Source: Variovorax sp. OK212 (lineage in GTDB: Bacteria; Pseudomonadota; Gammaproteobacteria; Burkholderiales; Burkholderiaceae_C). From it: DNA of 64,000 nucleotides. Position numbers and translations under genes: made by a program. The DNA lies in the NCBI RefSeq assembly GCF_900112425.1, contig NZ_FOLP01000012.1, positions 141,734 through 205,733 of the forward strand, written 5' to 3'. Within the stretch, counting starts at the first letter, position 1. Every line of letters starts with the position of its first letter. The notes beneath the pieces were generated by a model. That model was given only the letters and a program-made list of their open reading frames with translations, was not told where the DNA came from and did no database searches. Below, in pieces: positions 44,319 through 53,716 of this stretch.

Positions 44319-45581
44319 CTACCCGACGATATTGCACTCTCGGTGCAGCAGCGCCAGAGCATCCTCGGTGGCTTGCACCCGGTCGCTGCGCAGAAGGGGC
44401 TCGGCCTCTTCGACGAAGGCGTTCCACAGGTGCAGGTAGTCGCCCTGCAGCTGAACGGGGGCGTGCTGCAGCACGAACTGCCGGGGCAGATCGGTATCGA
44501 GGCCCGATGTCCGGATCTTCTTGAGCAGGCTGGCTACGGTCTTCCTGGTGAGTAGCGTGGTGTGCTTGCCGTGCGTGGCGATGCGCAGGAACAGTGTCAA
44601 CAGCGAACTGTCGTCGGTGTGGCCCTCGGTGGCCTTCTCCCACAAGACGCTGTTGCTGCGCTCGAGATGGTCCAGGTCGGCCATGGTGTCTTCTAACCAG
44701 AAATAGCGGCCCAGGAAGGCCGGCGTCTGGTCGAAGAGTTTGTACACGTGGAGCGTGGCATCCAGGATCCTTGGCATGTCCTGCATGACAGAGGCCTGCA
44801 CCGACTGCACCACCTCTCGGTAGGATGCCGGCAGATCCCTGGGCAAGCTCATGGGGACCGGCGTCGCCTGGTCATCGGCTCGTGGCGCATATTTCTTGCG
44901 CAGACCCACCACCATCTTCTCGAATGTGGCCCAGTCCGGCATGGTGCTGCGTCGGCATGCGCGCACCAGCAGCGCCGTGCGGATCACCGCTTCTGCATCT
45001 CTGCCGGCATCCTCCAGGTCATCGGCATCCAGACCCAGTTGGGCTGCCATCCAGACGGCAGCTTCCACCAGGGTGGTCGCGTGGCTGCGGGCGGTACGCT
45101 CGGCGTGGTATTCGTGCAGGCTGCGCAGCGACCACTTGGCGAGCAACGGGATGTGCTTGTTCTCGAAGACCCCATGCGCCTGCATGCCGAAATGGCTGCT
45201 CTGGGGCATGGCGATCAGCGCCTTGAGCATGTCGGAACCGCCCTTTGAGCGCGACAGCAGACTGTGGTCCCGCAGGGACTGGGCGGCCTGGTCCAGGTCG
45301 CCGCCAGTCGAATGCTCCAGGTACAGGCTCACCAGGTTGATCAGCCTGTCCCTGGCGCGCTCCAGGTCGGGACGCAGGTACTCGGTGCCGAAGTAACGCG
45401 CGATCTGCACCATGCCCTTGGGCGCTTCCTGGCACATGGCGGCCAGCTTCTCGGGCCCGATGATGCCGTGGCGCACGCCATGCTGCAGGGCCTTCTCAAA
45501 AAAGGGCCGCCCATCGAACAGCGCGACGGCCTGGGGGGGCATGTCTGGGGTGATGTGGTGGGGGGTGGGCATCGAAAGCAT
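44319..45581 (-). CDS. Hypothetical protein, last gene of the J-domain operon
   Basis: 420 residues, soluble, mostly helical (VALFDGRPFFEKALQHGVRH, AARYFGTEYL-like, LKALIAMPQSSHFGMQAHGV, LAKWSLRSLHEYHAERTARS). I do not recognise the family. It lies 29 bp after the 248-residue gene, and all four genes of this unit read leftward from the J-domain protein at 47238. The high GC and codon use match the host chromosome more than the island. It probably acts with the J-domain protein, in a role I cannot name. Confidence 0.75.
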   Translation of the reverse strand: MLSMPTPHHITPDMPPQAVALFDGRPFFEKALQHGVRHGIIGPEKLAAMCQEAPKGMVQIARYFGTEYLRPDLERARDRLINLVSLYLEHSTGGDLDQAAQSLRDHSLLSRSKGGSDMLKALIAMPQSSHFGMQAHGVFENKHIPLLAKWSLRSLHEYHAERTARSHATTLVEAAVWMAAQLGLDADDLEDAGRDAEAVIRTALLVRACRRSTMPDWATFEKMVVGLRKKYAPRADDQATPVPMSLPRDLPASYREVVQSVQASVMQDMPRILDATLHVYKLFDQTPAFLGRYFWLEDTMADLDHLERSNSVLWEKATEGHTDDSSLLTLFLRIATHGKHTTLLTRKTVASLLKKIRTSGLDTDLPRQFVLQHAPVQLQGDYLHLWNAFVEEAEPLLRSDRVQATEDALALLHRECNIVG

Positions 45582-45610
45582 CGTTCATTCAGGCGCTGTG
45601 GCTGGCGCCG

Positions 45611-46357
45611 TCAGATCGCCGACTCTTCCTCGTCGTCGCGTGCCGCCGGTGTGCTGCGGCCCCGATCGGTGTCGCTGGTCTCCACGCGCGTGTCTTCTTC
45701 AACGGTCTCTTCGTCGTCCCCCACGCCGCGGTCATGGGCGCGTGCCTGGGCACGCAAGACCAGCAAGGTCTCGGTGAAGAGGTCGGGGCACTCGTGGCGC
45801 ATGCGCCAGGCCAGCTCCATCCAGTCCTGGTCGGCCACCTCGTCCAGCGGGACCTGGGGGGTGGCATAAGCTGACGCCAGCAGCTCGGTCTCGGAGAGCA
45901 TCTCGCCGTCTTCCTCCGCGGTGTCGAAGGTCCCGCTGCGGGCGAAGGATTCGATGCGCGCCCATTTCTCGGCGAAGTAGTTGGCCATGGCTTCGCTGCC
46001 GCCCTCCAGATCGCCCACAGCGGTCAGGAACGCCACCGGGTCCGCGTCCTCCCGGAAGACGATGGCGTTCACCATGCCGCGCAGGTGCGTGTGGGTGAGG
46101 TCCTTGTAGCGCTTCTCGATCACGATGGCGTGCGCGAACTGTGCCGGGGTGACCAACAGGCTCACCACCGACTCCCGGGACGGGTCGTACTCGCGCATCA
46201 CCGCGAGGATGTCCTTCGGCTCCAGCTGGTCGAGTACCACCATCAGCGCGCTGTCGCCCTCGGTGTCCGCCAGTTCGGTGAGCGCGGACTCGGCGCCGGA
46301 AATGTCGCCTGCGGCAATCAGGCTGCGGGTCTTCGTGATCAGGGCGAGGTGGTTCAT
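45611..46357 (-). CDS. Hypothetical protein of the J-domain operon
   Basis: 248 residues: helical N-terminus (LITKTRSLIAAGDISGAESA), a middle with AILAVMREYDPSRESVVSLL-type helices, and an acidic, probably disordered C-terminal tail (DDEETVEEDTRVETSDTDRG). I do not recognise the family. It starts 29 bp after the preceding 189-residue gene. The acidic tail resembles that of its neighbour at 46387. Confidence 0.75.
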   Translation of the reverse strand: MNHLALITKTRSLIAAGDISGAESALTELADTEGDSALMVVLDQLEPKDILAVMREYDPSRESVVSLLVTPAQFAHAIVIEKRYKDLTHTHLRGMVNAIVFREDADPVAFLTAVGDLEGGSEAMANYFAEKWARIESFARSGTFDTAEEDGEMLSETELLASAYATPQVPLDEVADQDWMELAWRMRHECPDLFTETLLVLRAQARAHDRGVGDDEETVEEDTRVETSDTDRGRSTPAARDDEEESAI

Positions 46358-46386
46358 TGCGGTGGGTGTCTTGCGTGCCGGTCTGC

Positions 46387-46956
46387 TCAGTCTTTGCGGT
46401 CGAAGCCATGTTCGGCCATCCAGTCGGCGCGAGCGTCCTCGCGGGTCTGGCCATCGGCGTCGTCCAGGTCGTCGGCCGACAGGGGCTGGCGGTCGTCCGT
46501 GTCGTCGTCGGCGTTGGTCGCGTCTTTTTCGCTGTCGTCTTCGTCACCTGCATGGGCGGGCGCGTGCCGGGGGCTCCCCGCCATGTACTCCAGCGCGGCA
46601 GCCACGCTCAGGAAGCGGTCGCCGGCGGCTTGCTTGCGCAGCAGCTGCACGGTCGGCCTGGCCCATGGGGCGATGTCGATGGTCTTTTGCAGGCTCTCCC
46701 ACGCCGCCAGGTCCTCGGGCTCGCAAGCGAGCAACTGGTCCATGGCCGGGGTGGACGTGAAGTGGAAAGCCTTGTGCAGCACGACTGCCACCATCTCGGG
46801 CGCGACCTCCAGCATGTGAACTAGGAACGCGATCTCGCTGCGCCGCTCGGCCAGCCGCCGATCCAGCACGAAATGCCCCTCGGAGTCGTGGCGCATGTCG
46901 TCGAGTTCAGCCAGGTACGCGGAGTTCAGGTTGTGGAAGAAGGGGGATACGTGCAT
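46387..46956 (-). CDS. Hypothetical acidic protein of the J-domain operon
   Basis: 189 residues with a helical N-terminal domain (SEIAFLVHMLEVAPEMVAVV, MDQLLACEPEDLAAWESLQK). A very acidic, low-complexity C-terminus follows (GDEDDSEKDATNADDDTDDR). I do not recognise the family. It begins 6 bp after the J-domain gene, so the two are tightly linked. Confidence 0.75.
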   Translation of the reverse strand: MHVSPFFHNLNSAYLAELDDMRHDSEGHFVLDRRLAERRSEIAFLVHMLEVAPEMVAVVLHKAFHFTSTPAMDQLLACEPEDLAAWESLQKTIDIAPWARPTVQLLRKQAAGDRFLSVAAALEYMAGSPRHAPAHAGDEDDSEKDATNADDDTDDRQPLSADDLDDADGQTREDARADWMAEHGFDRKD

Positions 46957-46962
46957 CGAGAC

Positions 46963-47238
46963 CTAGATGAGCCGTTGGAAATAGTCTGCCCAGATGCCGC
47001 GCGCGGTTTGCAGTGGATCGTCCAGCAGGTTGCGCTTGCGGTTGTCGTCATAAGTCTCCCGCTTGGCTCTGTCGCCGAGGATGTCGTAGGCCTCCTGAAC
47101 AGCACGGAAACGTGTGGCAGCGTCCGGCGCGGGGTTGCGGTCCGGGTGGTGCCGGGCGGCTTGCTGGCGGTAGGCCTTCTTGATGTCCGCCGGACTCGCG
47201 CTGCTGCTGACGCCCAAGGCGAGATAGTGGTCTTGCAC
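46963..47238 (-). CDS. J-domain (DnaJ-like) co-chaperone
   Basis: About 91 residues, essentially only a J domain: DHYLALGVSSSASPADIKKA, YRQQAARHHPDRNP with the HPD tripeptide, and RFRAVQEAYDILGDRAKR. J domains stimulate the ATPase of an Hsp70 partner. No hsp70 gene is in the window. I start it at the GTG at 47238, because upstream codons do not look like J-domain protein. It heads a four-gene operon with three proteins of unknown function, so they may form a dedicated chaperone system. Confidence 0.85.
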   Translation of the reverse strand: MQDHYLALGVSSSASPADIKKAYRQQAARHHPDRNPAPDAATRFRAVQEAYDILGDRAKRETYDDNRKRNLLDDPLQTARGIWADYFQRLI

Positions 47239-47399
47239 GCGGTGCCTTTGTGAGTTGCGGGTGTCACGGCGAGCCGCAGAAGGCGTTGATTGTAGGCAGG
47301 ACGTGTGAGCTCGTGCCTCGCGAGGCCTTGATCTGAGGTTGATCGAACCTGCGGCGACCGCGCAGCGTCGTCGCGCTCGGTACTGCGCCAACGGCCCGC

Positions 47400-47985
47400 A
47401 AGTGGCCCGGTCGCTATCTGGCGGGCGGAGAAGCTGGCTTGGCTGATGCCTCTTCCAGGCCCATAGGCTCGCCCAGAACCATCGACTCAGGCAAGGCGTT
47501 GCTCATCGTCGAGCTGCGTAAACGTCGAATGCTGCAGGCTCGCATCGCACGCAGCGTGGGGGTCTCGGAGTCCACGGTCAGCTGCGTTCTGGCGCGAGCG
47601 GGCATGTCCAAGTCGAGCGACCTGGGTCCTGTCGAGGCTGTCGTGCGCTACGAGCACAAGGCGCCCGGCGATCTGCTGCACATCGACACCAGGAAGCTCG
47701 GGCGGATCGTGCGGCCCAGCCCCCGCGTCGCAGGCAACCGACGCGACTCCGTCGATGGTGCAGGGTGGGAGACGCTGTTCGTGCCATCGATGACCACGCA
47801 AGACGGCCGTTCAACGCCATGCATCCTGACGAGAAGCAGGCACAGGCAATTCCTGCGCAATGCCGTGGCCTATTACGCCCGCCTGGGCATCACCGTGCGC
47901 CGATTGCTGACGGACAACGGCTCGGCGTTCCGCTCGCGCGAGTTCAGGGCGCGACCTTCGGTCAAGCAAGCCGCAACGCCGCGTC
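47400..47985 (+). pseudogene. IS481-family transposase, frameshifted and truncated
   Basis: The frame carries the N-terminal helix-turn-helix of an IS481 transposase (LADASSRPIGSPRTIDSGKA, VGVSESTVSCVLARAGMSKL-like, YEHKAPGDLLHIDTRKLGRI). Around 47780 it shifts: the expected AIDDHAR..NAMHPDEKQAQA is read in another frame. It returns with FLRNAVAYYARLGITVRRLL and TDNGSAFRSREFRA. Similarity ends near 47960, before the final catalytic glutamate. The element is dead. It separates the J-domain operon from the IclR gene. Confidence 0.8.
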
Positions 47986-48155
47986 GCACGCGCTTGGCAA
48001 GAGGCATGCATCTGAACCGGGCTTGGTGTGGTCGGCCGGCGTTTCGCAGGCCGTCCGCGGAGGATCTCGAGGCAACCAGCTGCGTTGCGCCCTGGTCGTC
48101 GACTGCGACTCGGCTCAGGGCGGCCTGCATCCCGCTGCGGGGATGAACAGCCCGC

Positions 48156-48977
48156 TCACCTGCGCGATGGAAGCAGCGCCGACAGCGCGTCGGCCTCTTT
48201 CTTCATCGCCGATGCCAGCTCGGTGCCGGCCGCGCCGGCCAGCTTGTCGGACAGGCCCGTGGCCACCAGCGTGTGCGCGATGCGCCCGGAGGCATCGAGC
48301 AGCGGCACGGCTACCACGGTGACGCCGCTCATGTAGTAGCCGCGGTCGATGCTGAAACCCCGCTTGCGGACCTGCTCGACCTCGCGCTTCCAGGTCGCGA
48401 ACTCGAGCGGCTTGTCCCAGCGCAGGGTCTTGAAACGCTTTTCGATCTGGGGCCAGGTCTCGCTGCTGAACGCAGCCACGAGGCGGCCCGTGGCGCTTAC
48501 CAGCGCAGGGAAACGGCTGCCGACGTCCACGTGCAGGCGAAAAGGCGCGTTGGAGCGCGACAAGGCCAGCACGACCATCGACTCCATGTCGCGGGTCTCG
48601 ACGCCGATCATCGTCACGTTCCAGTCTCTGGCCAGGGCGTCCAGCACCGGCTGCGCGAGGCTGGCGAAACTGCTGCTCTCGATCGCGCTGCGGGCCAGGC
48701 TCAACATGCCGGTGCCCAGCGAATAGCGCTTGGTGTCGCTGTCGATCTTGACGAGGTCTTCGGCGATCAGCGCGCGAAGAATGTGCAGGCAGGTGCTGGG
48801 GACAAGCTGGAGCTCGTCGGCAATGGCCTTGACACCCATCGCGTTCGCGGAGCGCCCGAGAAGCCGCAGGATCGCCACGGCCCGGGTGACCCCGGGCACC
48901 GGCCTGATGCGCACCGCCTTGGCGGGCTTGGCAACCGTTTTTGCTGGCTTCGAGGCGGAAGAGGGGCTGGACTTCAT
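48156..48977 (-). CDS. IclR family transcriptional regulator
   Basis: 273 residues from the ATG at 48977. A basic Ala/Lys/Pro-rich leader is followed by the winged helix (GVTRAVAILRLLGRSANAMG, IADELQLVPSTCLHILRALI) and an effector-binding GAF-like domain (about 100-270; RDWNVTMIGVETRDMESMVV, ERGYYMSGVTVVAVPLLD-like). IclR proteins control degradation of aromatic and aliphatic acids. It is third in line after a thioesterase and a Bug protein on the same strand, and is likely to regulate this unit and the divergent acyl-CoA ligase operon at 50861. Confidence 0.92.
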   Translation of the reverse strand: MKSSPSSASKPAKTVAKPAKAVRIRPVPGVTRAVAILRLLGRSANAMGVKAIADELQLVPSTCLHILRALIAEDLVKIDSDTKRYSLGTGMLSLARSAIESSSFASLAQPVLDALARDWNVTMIGVETRDMESMVVLALSRSNAPFRLHVDVGSRFPALVSATGRLVAAFSSETWPQIEKRFKTLRWDKPLEFATWKREVEQVRKRGFSIDRGYYMSGVTVVAVPLLDASGRIAHTLVATGLSDKLAGAAGTELASAMKKEADALSALLPSRR

Positions 48978-49096
48978 AGGGCTTGCGATCGGCGGGCGCA
49001 AGCTTATCTCAGAAGGTGTCCGGCGACCCAGGCCGGCCCAGGTGTTGCCGATCATGGCGAGAGGGGCGGTCAGCGAAGTCATGGCGTCCACCGGGC

Positions 49097-50059
49097 CTAG
49101 TCCGCCTTCATCCCCGATGTCCTGATGATCGGCTCCCACTTGCGGCGCTCGCCCTGCACGAAGTCGGCGAGTTGCTGGCGCGTGCCGCCGCCGGGGTCGA
49201 AGCCGTATTCCAGGAGTTGCTGTCGGGTCTCGGGTCTCTTGAGAATCCGGTTCATGGCTTCGTTCAACGTGTCCAGCACGGCCGAAGGCGTGCCGTGCGG
49301 CGCGAAGAGCGCGTTCCACGCGATCACCTCGAAGCCCGCATAGCCCTGTTCCGCCACCGGTTTCACGCCCGGCACGAGCGCGCTCGGCACCGAGGACGTC
49401 ACGGCGATCGCGCGGACATGCCCCGCCTGCAGTTGCGAGCGCAATGCCGTGGGCGTATCGACCAGCAGCGGCAGCTGCCCACCGAGCACGTCGGTCATCG
49501 CAATGCCGGAGCCCTTGTAGGGCACGTAGAAGATCTTGAGGCTCGAGCGCTCCTTGAGCAGCTCGATGACCAGGCGGGCGCTCGTGCTCGGTGTTGCGAT
49601 GTCGGCCGAGCGCGGATCGCTCTTGAGCGCGCCCACCAGATCGGTGATGGAGTGCATCGGCGACTTGGCGTTCACCGCCAGCACCATCGGAAAGCTGCCC
49701 GTCAGCACGATCGGCTCGAAGTCTTTCTCTGCCCTGGTGCGCACGCCGCTGTAGAGGTACTGGTTGACTGCATGCGTGGCATTGGTGCCCATCGTGAGCG
49801 TGTAGCCATCGGGCGGTGCGTCCGCGGCCAGTTCGGTGCCGAGATTGCCGCCGGCGCCCGGCCGGTTGTCGACGATCACCGGTTGCCCCAGTTCCTTGGC
49901 GAGCTGGTTGCCCAGGTAGCGCGTGGCGATGTCCGTGCCTTGCCCGGCCTGGTAGGCCACGATGATCCGGATCGGCTTGGTGGGGTAGGCCTGTGCCAGC
50001 GCGCCTTGCGAGCAAAGAGCAAATGCGCAGCCCGTGGCGAGCAGCTTCCAAAGTCTCAT
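49097..50059 (-). CDS. Tripartite tricarboxylate transporter substrate-binding protein (Bug family)
   Basis: 320 residues from the ATG at 50059. A signal peptide covers about residues 1-24 (LLATGCAFALCSQGALAQ). The Bug core follows: PIRIIVAYQAGQGTDIATRY, PVIVDNRPGAGGNLGTEL, FYVPYKGSGIAMTDVLGGQL and VRAIAVTSSVPSALVPGV. It probably captures the acid metabolised by the neighbouring ligase, MaoC and CaiB enzymes. The earlier in-frame start would add a long stretch without signal-peptide character. Confidence 0.93.
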   Translation of the reverse strand: MRLWKLLATGCAFALCSQGALAQAYPTKPIRIIVAYQAGQGTDIATRYLGNQLAKELGQPVIVDNRPGAGGNLGTELAADAPPDGYTLTMGTNATHAVNQYLYSGVRTRAEKDFEPIVLTGSFPMVLAVNAKSPMHSITDLVGALKSDPRSADIATPSTSARLVIELLKERSSLKIFYVPYKGSGIAMTDVLGGQLPLLVDTPTALRSQLQAGHVRAIAVTSSVPSALVPGVKPVAEQGYAGFEVIAWNALFAPHGTPSAVLDTLNEAMNRILKRPETRQQLLEYGFDPGGGTRQQLADFVQGERRKWEPIIRTSGMKAD

Positions 50060-50234
50060 TCTTGTCTCCTGTGAAGGCATCGGTGCCCTGCCTGGCGCCC
50101 GTTCGACGGGTCTGAGTAGCAGGCCTGGCTCCACTTCGGAAGCTTCTTTCAAGGAGAAGAGAAGCGTCTGGAGCGGCTTGGATGAAGTATCAAATTCGCG
50201 TCAACGCTTGTCAAATACGACTTGAATTTGTACT

Positions 50235-50249
50235 AAGACAATAAGTCTT
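50235..50249. promoter_or_regulatory. Small inverted repeat upstream of the Bug gene
   Basis: AAGAC-AATAA-GTCTT lies just after the thioesterase stop and 176 bp before the Bug start. The DNA around it is AT-rich for this region (50180-50250). It may be an operator for the Bug-iclR unit or a weak terminator of the thioesterase gene. Confidence 0.35.
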
Positions 50250-50252
50250 CTG

Positions 50253-50711
50253 TCAAAAGATGGCCGGAATTCGAGCAGGCCCGGAAGGCGCGTGCAGCTT
50301 CATGAGTGCCTGTGCGACCAGCACTTCCCGGTCCGCGACCTGAAGCAGGCCGCGCATGAACAACAAGCTGGAGGTGCGCCGCACCAACTGCGCGCGCGCC
50401 TCGATGAGCACGCCGGTCGTCACGGGTGCCAGGAACTGCGTGTCCAGTTGCACCGTCACGCAAGGCACGCGTTGCGCAGCCTCCCAGGCCACGGTGCTGA
50501 TCGCGTGGTCGGCCAATGTCGCCAGCAGGCCGCCGTGCACGAAGCCGGCCGGGTTCAGGTGCGCCTCGGTCGACCAGATGCCATAGCGCCAGCCTTCGCC
50601 TTCGCGCATGGCCCAGAGCGGTCCGGCCCCCGACATGAAGGCGCCGGCCGAACGAACACGGCGCCAGCCCGCGGCGGCGAGCTTTTCGGATGGATCGATC
50701 GGTTCTTCCAT
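50253..50711 (-). CDS. PaaI-type hotdog thioesterase
   Basis: This 152-residue protein has the hotdog signature HLNPAGFVHGGLLATLADHA, ending in the typical ADHA segment, then VTVQLDTQFLAPVTTGVLIE. Such enzymes hydrolyse acyl- or aryl-CoA to release CoA. It is divergent from an acyl-CoA ligase 150 bp away and could rescue CoA from dead-end thioesters in the same pathway. Confidence 0.88.
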   Translation of the reverse strand: MEEPIDPSEKLAAAGWRRVRSAGAFMSGAGPLWAMREGEGWRYGIWSTEAHLNPAGFVHGGLLATLADHAISTVAWEAAQRVPCVTVQLDTQFLAPVTTGVLIEARAQLVRRTSSLLFMRGLLQVADREVLVAQALMKLHAPSGPARIPAIF

Positions 50712-50773
50712 GAGGTGTCAGCTCCTTCGGTTGATGAAAACCTTCCGGCTTCTACACCACTCCAGTATTTGCA

Positions 50774-50789
50774 TTTGTCTATATACAAA
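50774..50789. promoter_or_regulatory. Short palindrome in the divergent thioesterase/ligase promoter
   Basis: TTTGT-CTATAT-ACAAA lies between the divergent starts at 50711 and 50861, in the only AT-rich part of the gap. Its position suits an operator for the IclR regulator encoded at 48156-48977. The assignment is inference. Confidence 0.4.
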
Positions 50790-50860
50790 ACAGACGCGCA
50801 TTTGACAATTCGAAGCTGGAAATCGCATAGTTGGGCATCGCAAGAGGACCAGAACCAATC

Positions 50861-52414
50861 ATGACCCAACTGACCGACTACACCTCCTTCGCCGACGCAA
50901 AGGCGCATTGCTCCACGCAGAAGCTCTGGGCGCTGTTCGACGGCGATCGGGAGTCGTTCAACATCGCCCATGAGTGCGTCGATCGCCATGCGAACGACGA
51001 CAAGGTGGCCATCGTGGTGGCGTACGCGAACGGCAGCGAAGAGGTCATCACGTTCAAGGCGCTGTCGCGTCTGTCGAGCCGCTTCGCCCACCTGCTGGTT
51101 GCGCGCGGCGTCCAGCCCGGCGACCGGGTCGCGGTGATGCTCGAGCCCTCGCTGGCCTTCTACGTGGCGATCTTCGGCGCGATCAAGACCGGCGCGATTG
51201 CCGTGCCGCTCTTCACGCTCTTCGGCCCGGACGGCATACGCCTGCGCGTCGATGACTGCAAACCGAAGATCCTCGTGACCAACGTGGAGAAGGCGCCGGT
51301 GTGCGAAGGCATCGGCGGTGTCGACGTGCTGGTGGTCGACGGCGGCTTCATGCAGAGCCTGGGCGCATTCCCCGACACCTTCGAGGTCCGGACGAACGCC
51401 GAGGACCACGCGATATTCCAGTACACGTCCGGCACCACGCGCGAGTTGCCGGCGGCCGTCAAGCACAAGCAGCGCTCGCTCGTCACGTTGATGATGGCCG
51501 CGCTCTACGGCACGGGCATCCGGCCCGGCGACCGCTTCTTCTGCCCTTCCTCTCCCGCGTGGGGGCACGGGCTCTGGCACGGCACCCTGGCGCCGCTGGC
51601 GCTGGGTGTGACGATCGGCGCCTACTCCGGCAAGTTCGACGCACAGCGTCTGCTGAAGGCCCTGCAGCGCGGGCGCTTCAACAGCATCTCGGCGGCGGCG
51701 ACGCACTTCCGGATGATGCGGAATTCCGGTGCCGCGGACAAATACAAGTACTACCTCGAGAAGGTCTCCTTCACCGGCGAGCCGATGGACAGCGAGACCG
51801 AAGACTTCGTGCGCGCCACGTTCGGGCGGCCGGTGTGCAGCATGTACGGCACCACCGAGATCGGCGTGGTTCTGGTGAACTACCCCGGCGCCGCCGACTT
51901 CAAGGTGAAGCGCGGCTCGCTCGGCAAGGCCATTCCCGGTGGGCGGGTCGACGTGCAGGACCCGGAAGGCCGCTCCTGTGCCCCGGGTGTCGTGGGCGAG
52001 CTCAAGATCTGGCGCAACGATGCCTGGGTGCCCACGAAGGACCTGGGCAAGGTCGACGATGACGGCTACTTCTTTCACGCCGGCCGGGCCGACGACGTGA
52101 TCATTTCCGCGGGCTGGACCATGAGCGCGGTCGAGATCGAGGACGCCGTTCTGAGGCACCCCGACGTGCGCGAGGCCGCTGCGATCGGCGTGGCCGACGA
52201 GCTCCGCGGCCAGGTGGTCAAGGCCTTTGTGGTCACCGAGCGCGAAGGAAGCGACGCCTTCACCAAGGAAATCCAGGACCTCGTGCGCAGCCGGCTGAGC
52301 CAGCACGAGTATCCGCGCCACGTGGTCTTCGTGTCGGACCTTCCCAAGACGCCTGCCGGCAAGGTCCACCGCAAGGTCCTGCGGGACCGCGAGCGCGAGC
52401 CCGCGAGCGCCTGA
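50861..52414 (+). CDS. Acyl-CoA synthetase (AMP-forming)
   Basis: 517 residues, with the ATG at 50861. It is an ANL-superfamily ligase of the acetyl/benzoyl-CoA ligase type: ALSRLSSRFAHLL, GDRVAVMLEPSLAFYVAIFG, GAIAVPLFTLFGPDGI, SMYGTTEIGVVL, KDLGKVDDDGYFFHAGRADD and KTPAGKVHRKVLRD with the catalytic C-terminal lysine. The P-loop reads YTSGTTRELPAAVKH rather than the common SGTTGxPK, a variant seen in one subgroup. It activates a carboxylic acid to its CoA ester and heads an operon with a MaoC-like hydratase and a CaiB transferase. The substrate is unknown. Confidence 0.92.
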   Translation: MTQLTDYTSFADAKAHCSTQKLWALFDGDRESFNIAHECVDRHANDDKVAIVVAYANGSEEVITFKALSRLSSRFAHLLVARGVQPGDRVAVMLEPSLAFYVAIFGAIKTGAIAVPLFTLFGPDGIRLRVDDCKPKILVTNVEKAPVCEGIGGVDVLVVDGGFMQSLGAFPDTFEVRTNAEDHAIFQYTSGTTRELPAAVKHKQRSLVTLMMAALYGTGIRPGDRFFCPSSPAWGHGLWHGTLAPLALGVTIGAYSGKFDAQRLLKALQRGRFNSISAAATHFRMMRNSGAADKYKYYLEKVSFTGEPMDSETEDFVRATFGRPVCSMYGTTEIGVVLVNYPGAADFKVKRGSLGKAIPGGRVDVQDPEGRSCAPGVVGELKIWRNDAWVPTKDLGKVDDDGYFFHAGRADDVIISAGWTMSAVEIEDAVLRHPDVREAAAIGVADELRGQVVKAFVVTEREGSDAFTKEIQDLVRSRLSQHEYPRHVVFVSDLPKTPAGKVHRKVLRDREREPASA

Positions 52415-52477
52415 ACCTCATCTCTTCATCCCCTCGTTCCTACATCCCATTCATTCAACACCACCAGGAGACCAACG

Positions 52478-53617
52478 ATGTCCGTACAGAGCGAAAGAAC
52501 CTTCCCCAAGATCACCGAGCGCGGCCTGGACGAATTGCGCGAGCGCATCGGCCAGAAGATCGAGAACACGCAGGAGCCATGGTGCTACGAAGCCACGCGC
52601 GACAACATCCGCCACTATGCGCACGGCATCGGTGACGACAACCCGCTGTGGTGCGATCCGGCGTATGCCGCCAAGACGCGCTACGGCAGCCTCGTGGCAC
52701 TCCCGAGCTTCCTGTTCTCGACCAGCCGGATCGTCTCCGGCTATGTGGGCGGCCTGCCCGGCGTGCATGCGATGTGGTCGGGCGCCGACTGGACCTGGCA
52801 CAAGCCCGTGCTGCGCAATGACGAGATCCGTACCGAGGCTTACCTCAAGGACCTGATCGAACACCAGACGCGTTTCGCGGGCCGTGCGGTCCAGCAGATC
52901 TACCACGTCGACTTCTACAACCAGAAGGGCGACAAGGTGTCCGAGGCCGACAGCTGGTGCTTCCGCACCGAGCGCGATCACGCCCGGGAGCAAGGCACCA
53001 AGTACAGCGAAGTGCGCGCGCGCACGCCCCGCCAGTACTCGCCGGAGGAGATCCAGGAGGCCTTCAAGCTCTACCGTGAAGAAGAAGTGCGCGGCGCCAC
53101 CCCGCGCTACTGGGAAGACGTGGTCGAGGGCGAGGCGTTGCCTGTGATGTTCAAGGGCCCGATGACCGTGACCGGCTTCATCGCCTACGCGCAGGGTTGG
53201 GGCGGCCTGTACATCCGCGCCAACAAGATGGCCTGGAAACTGATCGATGCGCATCCCGGCGTGGGCATCACCAACCGCTTCGGCATTCCCGACGTGCCCG
53301 AGCGCGTGCATTGGGAAGAAGACTTCGCGCTGGAAGTGGGCGCGCCGGGTGCCTACGACTACGGCCCCGAGCGCACCTCCTGGCTCACGCATCACCTGAC
53401 GAACTGGATGGGCGACGACGCATTCCTGCGCAAGGCCAGCTGCAAGATCCGCCGCCACAACCCCGAGGGCGACATGCTGTTCATCAAGGGCCGCGTGAAG
53501 CGCAAGTACGTCGAGGACGGCAGGCACCTGGTCGAGATCGAGCAGGAGGCGCGCAACCAGGACGACGAACTCTCCGTGCTCGGTTCCGGCGTGGTCGAAT
53601 TGCCCCGCCGCGGCTAG
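52478..53617 (+). CDS. MaoC-like double-hotdog dehydratase
   Basis: 379 residues made of two hotdog halves: an N-terminal one (about 20-170; YEATRDNIRHYAHGIGDDNP, PSFLFSTSRIVSGY, FYNQKGDKVSEADSWCFRTE) and a C-terminal one (about 200-375; GPMTVTGFIAYAQGWGGLYI, WMGDDAFLRKASCKIRRHNP, DMLFIKGRVKRKYVED). Proteins of this plan hydrate enoyl-CoA or dehydrate hydroxyacyl-CoA esters. It lies 63 bp after the ligase and 99 bp before the CaiB gene, so it should act on the CoA ester the ligase makes. Confidence 0.87.
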   Translation: MSVQSERTFPKITERGLDELRERIGQKIENTQEPWCYEATRDNIRHYAHGIGDDNPLWCDPAYAAKTRYGSLVALPSFLFSTSRIVSGYVGGLPGVHAMWSGADWTWHKPVLRNDEIRTEAYLKDLIEHQTRFAGRAVQQIYHVDFYNQKGDKVSEADSWCFRTERDHAREQGTKYSEVRARTPRQYSPEEIQEAFKLYREEEVRGATPRYWEDVVEGEALPVMFKGPMTVTGFIAYAQGWGGLYIRANKMAWKLIDAHPGVGITNRFGIPDVPERVHWEEDFALEVGAPGAYDYGPERTSWLTHHLTNWMGDDAFLRKASCKIRRHNPEGDMLFIKGRVKRKYVEDGRHLVEIEQEARNQDDELSVLGSGVVELPRRG

Positions 53618-53716
53618 CATCCACGCTCGGCCCCGGCCCCCGTCTGCTGCGGCAGCCGGGGCCGGGCGTGTTCCGGCGCCAGGAAAACCAACAACAGCCG
53701 ACAAGGAAGACAAGCG

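Noticed and set aside
50555..52369. 604-codon minus-strand frame opposite the acyl-CoA ligase
   Set aside because: A high-GC antisense shadow of the ligase gene with no recognisable domain.
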